From Owenia fusiformis (Eukaryota; Annelida; Polychaeta; Sabellida; Oweniidae), in the NCBI GenBank assembly GCA_903813345.2, contig CAIIXF020000004.1, positions 17,469,513 through 17,533,512 on the forward strand: 64,000 nt of DNA, read 5' to 3'. Position numbers and translations under genes: made by a program. The notes beneath the pieces are model-generated. The model saw nothing but the letters and a program-made list of their open reading frames with translations. It had not been told where the DNA came from and did not search any database. The first letter of the stretch is position 1. Each line of letters starts with the position of its first letter. Shown here one piece after another: positions 42,403 through 54,400 of this stretch.

Positions 42403-45400
42403 GTATAACACATAATATAATTAAATGAAACGAAAAGCTTCAATTTGGTAACGTTCGATCACCGTCTAGTGAAGTTTATTTCGAATAAATATGATTTATT
42501 TTCTGCTGTGCAAAGTTCAAATCCCCCTCCCAATTAGCCTAGATCTAGAGTCCATTTCACTGCTTCATTTCGTCAGTAGAACGGCAAAAATAAGAAATTG
42601 GGAGACCATTGTGCAATTATATATGGAAAAGTATATTCATAATGTACATGAATGACATTTGTATATCTTGGATTGCTTCTAGTTTGGCTTATAAAGTGTG
42701 TGGCCTCTTATATTTGGATGTTTCTCTGCCTTACTCACTTCGAGAGCCATGTTAGATTTTGAAACTTATGGCTCTCAAACGGAGAAGTGAACAGCTGATC
42801 AATAGCAGTGGCGTAGCTACGTGTACGCCAAGTACGCCCAGGCGTACTCTTAAGGAAAAATAAAATTTACCTGATTAATTGTGATGAAAAATAAATGTTC
42901 CAGCTGATAACGTCATAGATTAATATAGACGTGCCCTCTACTACCCGTTCCTTGATCATATGAACGCTGAAATCCGTGATGTACTCGTCCATCCTAAAGA
43001 GAGATTTGAAGCACAAAATCTAATTCCAGGCAATCTGCCAAATTTGAACGTTGGGAACTTGTTCGACGGATTCGAAACACACTTTGAGGCTGGAGATGTA
43101 CAAGAGCTTCAAAATGAAGTAACACGGTGGAGCCATAAATGGCAACAAGTTGCTCAAGGGAACATCCCAGCAACTCGTACTGACACTATTCAACAGACCC
43201 CCCAGCCTCTTTACCCCGATGTCTACACGTGTTTGGTCCAGCTGCTAACATTGCCAGTATCCACTTTCGTGGCTGAACGAAGCTTTAGCAGTTTGAAACG
43301 CATTAAGTCATACTTGCGTTCCACAATGAACGAGGAAACACTTTCTTCCTTGGCCATGATACATATCCATAGGGAACAGGATATAAACATTGATACTGTT
43401 ATTGACATGTTCGCAAATGCTAAAAAACAGAAAGATAAAATTTACTCTATAGAATCACGTACAGATTGTTAAGATCCGAAATGGAGTTGAGACGGTCGTG
43501 TAACTGTTCTTTTATTGTTAATCATCTTGTGAGCTAGATAAAAACAAACACAGAAAAAATAATAATATTTCATGGAGAATGACCACAAAAGCTTAAAACA
43601 ATGAGCCTCATACATACAGTTTTAGGTAGCCTAAAAAATAAAATCGCCTTGATAGACGGCTTCGATCGCCGATGGCATGATTATATAGAATCTGTCTATT
43701 TTGTTTCCCGAATATTATATGTTAATACAGTTAATTCATTCCCTTTAAAAAGCTATGTCAAAATGATCAAACAATACATATTTCCTTCATTGAATTAAGC
43801 CGTGTTTAGTGTGTCCCCTATCTTCTGAACACCCGGGATCTTCCTATTTTATGGAACCATCGTTTTGTTAATTTTGATAAAACCGGGAAATCATACGGGC
43901 GTACACTCGCAAAATGGGCTAGCTACGCCTCTGAATAGTGACCTTTGAAATTGAATTAAGTCGATCCGCGGCTTACTTTTGGTCTCTAACTGTGTCTTAC
44001 ATCAGTATCATCAATCCGTGTAAGTATTGGAGCGCTGGAGTACTTCTTTTTCGATCAAGACTTGTAAATTGTTCATCGAGTTAAAGTTTTACAGACCTAT
44101 TTCCAATATGGCGGTTTGCTAGGTGCGAGATACGCAACGAACGAAATGAATTTTGAGAATTAGTTAGGTTCGGACAACCTCCGGAGATTTACGAAAATGT
44201 CCGAGCAGAAACCGCCATATTGGAATTTGGCAGTTAAACGATTCACTCGACTAACAATTACAAGTCTTGATCGAAAAAGAAGTACTCCAGCGCTCCAATA
44301 CTTACACGGATTGATGATACTGATGTAAGACACAGTTAGAAACCAAAAGTAAGCCGCGGATCGACTTAATTCGATTTCAAAGGTCACGATCATTGAGCTG
44401 TCCAAATGCTCCGTGGGAAAGCTATTATATCAAAATCCAAATAGCTTTCGCAGGAAGTAATCTCTGCCATGTTATTTTCAATAAGATTAACATGGCTGAA
44501 ATTCTTCAAATTACAAGACGGCACAGGCTTATTGCACAAAAAACTAAAAAATCTGAAATATACAAATGTCATTCATGTACATTATGAATATACTTTTCCA
44601 TATATTATTGCACAATGGTCTCCCAATTTCTTATTTTTGCCGTTCTACTGACGAAATGAAGCAGTGAAATGGACTCTAGTCTCACTCTAGACCATCTAGG
44701 CCTAGCTACTTATTCCAGACTGTCTTTGATCATCATCATCGTCAACATCAGGTTACATATGATACAAACATTTACTGATCACTACATCGCATTTCATCTC
44801 AATATCAAGACTGACTGTGTACCCCCCCCCCTCATCCATCCCCCTGTGTACTTCATCTTGTTGTGGGAAGGTGAAATATTTTATACACAGGCTTGAGGCT
44901 AGATTTCAAATTCCAATACAAATCCTTCCTTGAGGAGAGGATATACGTTCAACCTATGAACTCCTGTAGCGCTATCTAATTCAGGAACACTACATATACA
45001 TTGTACCAAAGATTGCTGTTACTTTGTTAAAGAAATCAATCAGGAATCATATATCAAGGCGCTTCCTAGTGAGGACTAAGCTGATTCGGTACAATTACAG
45101 TACTGTCAACCCCCAAAGATTTTCTCGCGGGACAGATTTTTTAGACCCAGTGCCCAAAATTCGCGGGATTTTGCGGGACATCTACTAAATTGGCGGGATT
45201 TCGTGGGACATTTAAGGGATTTGCGTGATTGCGCTTATAGGCCAATTTTTTTTTATCAAATTCGCGGGATTTCGCGGGACCATTCGAGGGACAAACACCC
45301 TAATTGCGGGACAGTTAACAGGTTTACCAGCAAAAACTTCATAGAGGGACAGATTTTCTAGAAAAAGTGCCCTAAATTTGCGGGATTTCGCGGGACATCC

Positions 45401-48400
45401 ACCTAAATTTGCAGGATGTCCCGGGACATTCAAGGGATTTGCGTGATTTGGACTAATGTAAAAGCGTGTAAAAGTACTTGAATCAAACTTTCAGATACTG
45501 ATTAATCAAATAATGCATCGTTACATTGTAACTTAAATAAACGTCAACATAATTTCACAAAATACGCATAGAAATATTATTAAACTTTATTGTAATTTAT
45601 CAAAAACAAAAACCATGCTTGAGGTGTGAGTATCGTAATCTAACACGAAATTCAAAAATTTGGAACAATACTTTGCACTTCTCTGCTTCTGGCGTCGTGA
45701 CCAACTACTACCATACTGTAGGCATGGGCTTTCAATTGAAAGCCCATGATATAGGGGTTCGATTAATCTACATCAAATTATAGGGAATGAGGTTACTTTT
45801 CTAGATAGGGTTTGTAGAAAAAACCGGGTACCGGGTAGTAAATCCTCCATGCTGGGTTCAAACTTTTTTCTTTTTTTTTATTCCTTCATTCTTATTTATG
45901 TACATGTAAATGTAAATATAAATATGTACATGTAAATGTAATGCAATAATAATATAAATAATATTTACGTAGACAAACTTGGTACCCGGTCGAAAAACCG
46001 GGTACCCAAAAAACGAAATATACGAATATACAACATAATTAGATCATTAGAATTAGATTTGTTTTGAATTTACAAAAATGTAACTTCCTTCAAAATTGAG
46101 CTAGAAGCTTCAAATAAAAAGCATTTTAAGCCTCTTTTCTTCCTCTATCATCATGGTCATATTTCCATTGGTAATGAAGGGGGAGGGGGTGCGATCGCAC
46201 CATCACACCCTCTCCTGGCTACGCCAATGACATTGTAAGACGATTTGAATAACAAGTCAAATCAATTTTACTCTATTTTCAATGAGTTCGTATGTTGGTA
46301 CGTGAACATAACCAATGAAAATATGGTCATGACGATAGAGGAAGAAAAGAGCCTTAAAATATGCTTTTTATTTGAAGCTTCTAGCTCAATTTTGAAGGAT
46401 GTTACATACATTTTTGTAAATTCAAAACAAATCTTACACGTTTTCTGATAATCTAATTATGTTATACTCGTATATTCGTATTTTTCATTTTTTGGGTACC
46501 CGTTTTTTGACCGGGTACCGGGTACCAAGTTTGAACCCAGCATGGAGGATTTACTACCCGGTACCCAGTTTCTTCTACAAACCCTTTCTAGATATCAGCG
46601 TCCATTTATTGTAACTCGCGTTTGCTAACATTTGCTCAGTTCTGAGATGAAGGCCACACGGATAGTAAAAAGGCCAACATTGGAACTATTTGTGACCTAC
46701 ATCCCTATTGTCGTAATTAAAATGAAAGTTGAACCCTTCCTCTTTATTTTGATACCAAACAACAGCATGCTAGGTACTTGAAATTAGGTAAACTTTACTC
46801 CTCAAAAGTGCAAAAACTTAGCTTCTTATATAAGATAAGATAATCACCATATAGGGGATTGCAACAATTTCGGAAATTCGCGGAGGTCGAAAGCCACATT
46901 TGCGGGACTTCGCGGGACATTGCGGGACACGCGAATTAGCCTAATTTTGATCGAATTCGCGGGATAATCCCGCCATTCGCGGGACACTTGACAGCTCTGC
47001 AATTATTATGTTCCGGGTATTATGTATTCTATCCAGACTGTACTGTACAAAGGATTGAATATACTCAATTCAGACTGTCATACTGTATTCATGAGCTTGA
47101 GTATACTCATTCAGACTCTCCTAGCTGTTTATGAGCTTGAGTACAGTCCACACTCTTATTTATGACTTTGAGTATCCTCAATCCAGACTGTCTTCTTTAT
47201 GGTCTTGAGTATACTCATTCAAACTGTCTTGTTTATGAGCTTGAGTACAGTCCACACTCTTATTTATGACCTTGAGTATACTCAATCCAGACTGTCTTCT
47301 TCATGGTCTTGAGTATACTTAATCAAGACTGTCCTGTTAGTAAGCTTGAATATACTCAATTCAGATTTTCCTGTTTATAAATAGGCTTGTTTATATTCTT
47401 CAGTATTCTCAATCAAGACTGTTCTGTTTATGAGCTTGAGTACAGTCCACACTCTTATTTATGACTTTGAGTATACTTAATTCAGACTGTCCTGTTAGTA
47501 AGCTTGAATATACTCAATTCAGATTTTCCAGTTTATAAATAGGCTTGTTTATATTCTTGAGTATTCTCAATCAAACTGTCCTGTTTATAGGTTTGAGTAT
47601 TCTCAATCCAGACTGTCTTGTTTATATTCTTGAGTATTCTCAATCAAGACTGTCCTGATTATATTCTTGAGTATTCTCAATCAAGACTGTCCTGTTAATA
47701 TTCTTGAGTATTCTCAATAAAGACTGTCCTGTTTATATTCTTGAGTATTCTCAATAAAGACTGTCCTGTTTATAGGTTTGAGTGCTGCTAGGCTCCTCAA
47801 TGAAGAAGGTCTGGATGTTGTTCTCATAGAAGCAAGGGATAGAGTAGGGGGGAGAATACACACAATCAGGGTGAGTAGATGCAATGCCATAGCAACGATA
47901 TCTTAAGGGGAGGGGGTTGCAATGAGGTTATCAATGAGGCAAAAAACTAGGATTTCACATTGGGATACAGCGAGGCCTGAATGGATGGCTTCTGTATAGC
48001 CCTACAAGCTTCAAAGTGAATCCTCTTTCAAAGTTTCAAATGTTGGGCCGACTCCGGATTCTATCCCATTTACTAAAATTTATTTCTATTTAGGACCCTG
48101 TTATAAACTACACAGAGGTAGGAGGAGCCTATGTTGGGCCTACTCCAGATTCTATCTCATTTACTACAATTTAATTCTCTTTTAGGACCCTGTTATAGGC
48201 TACACAGAGGTAGGAGGAGCTTATGTTGGACCCACTCCAGATTCTATCCTATTCACTACAATTAAATTCTCTTTTAGGACCCTGTTATAGACTACGCAGA
48301 GGAAGGAGGAGCCTATGTTGGGCCCATTTCAGATTCTATCCTATTTACGACAATTTAATTCTATTTCAGGTCCCTGTTATAGGCTACACAGAAGTAGGAG

Positions 48401-51400
48401 GAGCCTATGTTGGGCCCACTCCAGATTCTATCAGTATCCCATTTACTACAATTTAATTCTATTTCAGGACCATGTTATAAACTACACAGAGGTAGGAGGA
48501 GCCTATGTTGAGCCCATTCCAGATTCTTTCTTATTTACTGTAATTTAATTCTATTTCAGGACCCTGTTATAGGCTACACAGAAGTAGGAGGAGCCTATGT
48601 TGGGCCCACTCAGAGACGCATGCAAAGACTCGCTAAGGAATTTGGAATGGAATGGAAAATTGTTCGAGAAGTAGAGAAGACAGTCCTCAGTTCAAAGGTT
48701 AGCATTTCAAATTGTAGCGGGCTATAGACATTGGCAGACCACGTCCACACTACATTGTGCCAAAATACAATCCTATTTGAAAAATGGGCCTCAGACATGT
48801 TTTGGTCATATTTTTCACATGTGGGAGATGATTGTCCTTTTGTCAACTTCAAGATCTGCCCTAAATGAAAATAAGGTATAATATGAGGTTATATAATGGT
48901 TCTTTCTGTATCACGCGGTAGGATCTCTTCGGGACGTATCGAAACCACTCCGTCCCGAAAAACCGTTAATTTGAATTTAAAACCTACCCCAGTGTTTGAA
49001 AATCAAGGATTGCGAGTCTCACACTTCACCGTTTTTCTTCAAACTTGTTCCGTACAAAGCTTCACAGAAATACCTTTCAGTCGATACATTGTTTTCGTGT
49101 ACAAAGTACCTCGTTTTAGCGGCGTTTTGGTCCCCAGCTGTGAGATAAAGCAAATTTTCATAACTTTCAACTGTAAGTCAAGTTATCTCGCCAGTCTTTT
49201 ACCCATTCTCGCCCATAATTTCAGAATGGACTCCCATTACAACCTTCCATCGCTACGTCTTGATTTTTGGGCATCAAACGCAGCAGTTTCTAAATCATCC
49301 ACACATCTCTTCAAATTTGACCAATACGCCCCGTCATCTTCCACTACGCCCCGCCGAGTCTATCACTTTACACGTAGAGTTGCATTCTAAAACAATTTGT
49401 CCATCGATGTGTCCGTTTGTAGGTTGCCATTGTCGATTCTAAATACCAATCGGATTGTGTTTTAAGATTTACCCATTCTTGTCCATTTTCAATATACCTA
49501 TAATAGGGTGGTCCAAAATCTCCCTAAAATTTAGATTTCCCGATATTGCAATATAAAGATTTAAATTACTGAACAACTGAAAATATTTTTAAGAAACGTT
49601 TAAAGTGCCCTATCCTTGAAAAAATGTGAAAATGCGAAAGGATGGGTGATGTCAATTATATTATTTTCAGCATAACGTTAGAAACATGTATCATTTTATA
49701 TGGTACACGTTTCATAATGTAATCCAATGGAATCATACAGAAGAAAGGTTGACACACAACAGTTAAAATCTTTATATTACATTATCAGACCAAGTCAGTA
49801 GATGTTGTTTATATACCAATTAGTGTTGTATGATGATGCATTCTTTATATGAATCTAGAAACGTTTTTGTGCCAATATTGCTCAATTTTTATAACATCTC
49901 CGTTATTTTGAAATTAAGCGTGGCAAAGTTTCCCGATGGATTTAGCTAAAAAAAGTGGTGCCTGTAGGGTTATTGAAAATCATACATGATGAAGAAAAAA
50001 TACATATTCCTGAAATACAACAGTTTAATTTTGAGTTATAAACCATTTATGAAAACGGCATATTTGTCAAAATTACCAAAAGTTCAAGTGAGACGCGTGG
50101 CAAAATTTCCCAGGGGTCTAGAGTGGAAATATTTGTACCAAGAGTCAATTTGTAACTAGAATCTATCAGATGACAGATTTTTGGAAAATTTTGCAGATTT
50201 GGACAACCCTAACCTATAACTTTGTTGAACCTGAAGAAACGTATCAACTTTTTGTTAAATAAAGATAGCAAATTCAGCTGTCTACTGTACCTAACTTGTA
50301 CTTTTTGCTAGTACTCAGATTGATGGATATCCTGTCGTATGACATGCGACAAACACCGGTGTAAAAGCGTAGGTGGTCCTATCAAATTATGGTCCTAGTC
50401 TCTATTGATTTATATGGTGACCTGATTACAATTATTTTCCTTATTATTTATACACAATCAGGGCTAGAAAGGGCCGTTAGGAAAGGGGACCATAATCCCC
50501 AGGGGACCATAATTTCTTTCACACCGGCTTTGTTAGTACTTTGCCTTGGATGTCATACAGTACATTTACACTGTGGCATGATTTTTAACTCATATCTTTC
50601 GTTATACCATACAAAATTACTTACTCCATGCAATGGATATATCATTTGCGGGTAACTTTCACTTCTGTTTGAAGTCCAATTACGCTCGGAAGAAAAGCTA
50701 TTGAAAATGGCGCCGGCGTATCATACTTCAAAATGTACCACTTCTTGTTTAACTTTCTAATGGCACGATATAGTGACACGATGATATTTACAAATGGTTT
50801 CAGCATAACTATGAAGGTATAAATGAGATGTTGATGTATTTGGTCTTTTTAATTCTTTTATAAAAAATAATGTTTAATTTTTTTGTCCGCTGTGACGGAG
50901 CAGTTGCAAATGTAAACTGTGAAAATGCTCCGTCACAGCGGACAAAAAATATTAATATTATTTTTTATAAAAAAATTAAAAAGACCCAATGCATTAATAT
51001 ATCATTAATACATTCAGAGTTATGCTGAAAACATATGTTAATATTATCATGTCACTGTATCATGCCATTAAAAAGTTAAAAAAGAAATGGTACATTTTAG
51101 AGTTTGATACTCTGGCGCCGTTTTCAATAGATTTTACTCCTAGCGTTATTTGACTTCAAACAGAAGTGAAGGTTACACGCAAATGATATATCCATTGCAT
51201 GGAGTAAGTAATTATCTTTGATATAACGAAACATATGAGTTAAATAATAAATCGTGAAGCATGTTTTTATGAAAAATAGCATGCTCCGTCACAGCGGACA
51301 AATCTTTCGATCCCTGCCTGTGTTGATAAAGGTAGATAGAAGTTTTATTTCAAAGGATGAATTTTAGTAAGCGTCCCATATTGTGACGTCATAGAGTTTG

Positions 51401-54400
51401 AAAAATAGAATCTGTTGACAACGACCTTTTTTGCTCATTTTTTGTTACCTTCAACTTTTCAGGTGTACATTAAACAAAAAATACGAGATCAATTTTTAAT
51501 AAATCATACATGATTATTTTGCTCTTAAACTCTAGTTTATTAATAAATAGTTGATTTTGTTCGCAAAAGTATGTGTTTTTTGTTGTATGTGGAAAAGTGG
51601 AGGACGAAAGGTTTTCAAAATTCATTAAAATAGGGCAAATTTACGCCATTCGCCTATTTTCAAGCACAGCAACACGTATATTTGTTTCACCTAAAATATC
51701 TTTTTGCGACACGTCATAGAATTAAGCAAATAGTGTTATTATCATTTAAGTAGTAACTGCATATGTTTAAAACCACTCTGTTTAAATACAGGTAAATAAA
51801 TAAATATGATGCAATGAAAATTGAAGCTTTCTGTCGAGAGCAATAGTCATCACAATAGTATAGCGTTTTTTCTTTTACATGTTACTTTTTGTACATCATT
51901 GATTGATCCGCTCTAATCTGCCCTCGGCCGATAATTTATAAATTATTTATGTTGAACATTAGCAAAACAGGATTCCAGATTTTATTGTGTTTCAAACCAG
52001 ACACTTGGTTTCCTCACAAAATCAAATACAGGACAATTACATATAATTAAAGTTAAAAAGCAACATCTTCACAAACATTTAAATCATCAATTTCATGCAA
52101 TCAGTTATAGTTATACTCCGTATGTATGCTAAACTTAAGACTGGTGTTAAGAATCGACCAAGGCAAACCTATGTAAAATTACACATCGATGAACAAAATG
52201 TTTTAGAATACAACTCCGCGTTTGTAGTCATAGACTCGGCGGGGCGTAGTGGAAGGTGACGGGACGTATTAGTCAAATTTTAAGAGATGTGTGGATGATT
52301 TAGAAACTGCTGCGTTTGATGCCCAAAAATCAAAACGTAGCGATGGAAGGTTGTAATGGGAGTCCATTCTGAAATTATGAGCGAGAATGGGTAAAAGACT
52401 GGCGAGATAACTTGACTTACAGTTGAAAGTTATGAAAATTTGCTTTATCTCGCAGCTGGGGACCAAAACGCCGCTAAAACGAGGTACTTTGTACACGAAA
52501 ACAATGTATCGACTGAAAGGTATTTCCGTGAAGCTTTGTACGGAACAAGTTTGAAGAAAAATGGTGAAGTGTGAGACTCACAATCCTTGATTTTCAAACA
52601 CTGGGGTAGGTTTTAAATTCAAATTAACGGTTTTTCGGGACGGAGTGGTTTCGATACGTCCCGAAGAGATCCTACCGCGTGTGTATATCGTGTTTATACT
52701 CGAGTGAGTATATAATATATTCACAAGTGAGCGTAGCGAACGAGTGAATATATTATATTCTCACGAGAGTATAAAATGCACGATATACAGAATGAACCAT
52801 TATATAATCTTATTATGCCACTCTATAAGTACAATTACAGTTGATTCGAACACAATCATAACAATTAAAAACCATAAAAATATCCCATAGCCAACTCAAT
52901 AATGCTGATGTTGATCTCGAACCATTTATGACGTGGCTTGATTCTAGGAAATCATGAAAATTTTCATGATTTTTCTTATTCATTAGTTCCCAGAATGCAC
53001 TTCTACAGTGGTATACGCTGGAGTGTATACGGAGGAGTTGTATACGATGAATGACGATATACCACTCTCCACTGTATATCGTTGTTATAGACCCATGTTA
53101 TACAACAGTAATTGGACTTAGAGTGGTATAAAACCCCTTATATAAAAGTTATATAATAATACAAAGTTTTTTGATCATTAAACTGGTAAATCTGAATAAA
53201 CTTTGTAAAGAACTTGATATTACTTGCTTATACATTAAAACTAGTCAAGTGGAACAGGAACACCTTTGTATGTGGAACACCTTTACAGGTGGAACAGGAA
53301 CACCTTTGTATGTGGAACACCTTTACAGGTGGAACAGGAACACCTTTACAGGTGGAACAGGAACACCTTTGTATGTGGAACACCTTTACAAGTGGAACAG
53401 GAACACCTTTGTATGTTGAACACCTTTACAAGTGGAACAGGAACACCTTTGTATGTGGAACACCTTTACAAGTGGAACAGGAACACCTTTGTATGTGGAA
53501 CACCTTTACAAGTGGAACAGGAACACCTTTGTATGTGGAACACCTTTACAATTGAAACAGGAACACCTTTGTATGTGGAACACCTTTACAAGTGGAACAG
53601 GAACACCTTTGTATGTGGAACACCTTTACAAGTGGAACACTACATAGTCTCTAGTTTCATTGACATATAATGTTTATCAAACCTTCTGAGGTGGAACACT
53701 TTATAAGAGGAACACTTTTTAGGGGAACCAAGGTGTTCCACTTACAGAGGTTCTACTTATTGCACATGTTTTTCTGTTTTCCAGACTGGATGGCAAACTT
53801 ACAAAGGAACAATACCTATTATCTATGATCCTATCAAAATATTGGACATGAACAACATATTTCAGATGTTGGAAAAGATGAGTGAAGAGGTAAGCTAATG
53901 TATCAATATTAAAAGACCCTGTGGAAATGAAAGTATTGACCCGTGGGAATTATGGGTCTCCCTTTTATATGACCCATATACAGTAGGCTAATATACTAGA
54001 AGACTGACTTGGAGCTGGATGGCTGAGTATAATTAAATAGAGTCAATATTAAGGGACCCTGTGTAAATGAAAGTATTGACCCGCTGGAATTATGGGTCTC
54101 CCTTTTATATGACCCATATAGGCTAATATACTAGAAGACTGACTTTGAGCTGGATGACTAAGTATAATTTAAATAGAGTCATATTGTAATTGTAACTAAA
54201 ACTAAGATCCTTTGCCCCTCCTTCCTTTGTCTGGACTGTTCGATTCTTCAGAAAATAGTCATAAGATGGAATGAGAGAATTTTGACAATTTTTCAAGCCA
54301 TTAAAACTTTCTTTCAACTTGTCTCTGGTCAATCTTGTCAATTTAAGTTTTATTCTCCTCACTGTCAAGTTTTCAGGTACATCTAATAGTATAAGCACTT

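Larger units (their letters stand above)
42731..44460. mobile_element. Element B, inserted in element A with 8-bp duplication
   Basis: Exact duplication TCTCTGCC at 42723-42730 and 44461-44468. Imperfect inverted ends start TTACTCACTTCGAG and TTACTTCCTGCGAA. Inner arms about 43935-44080 and 44240-44395 also pair ('tacttacacggattgatgat' inverted). Non-coding apart from the hAT insertion. Confidence 0.8.
42541..44690. mobile_element. Hairpin element A, copy split by element B
   Basis: Left part ends at 42730 in TCTCTGCC; the right part resumes at 44461 with TCTCTGCC and runs to about 44683. Removing 42731-44468 restores a copy nearly identical to 29660-30062. Lies in MAO intron 1. Confidence 0.8.

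Noticed and set aside
48896-49390. 164-codon ORF on the plus strand
   Set aside because: Lies in a palindrome arm with a broken mirror copy at 52269-52496. No recognisable domain; more likely a chance frame in a mobile element.
53171-53670. Open frames up to 134 codons with repeated [14 protein letters not shown]
   Set aside because: Pure minisatellite translation in several frames at once; no flanking gene structure.
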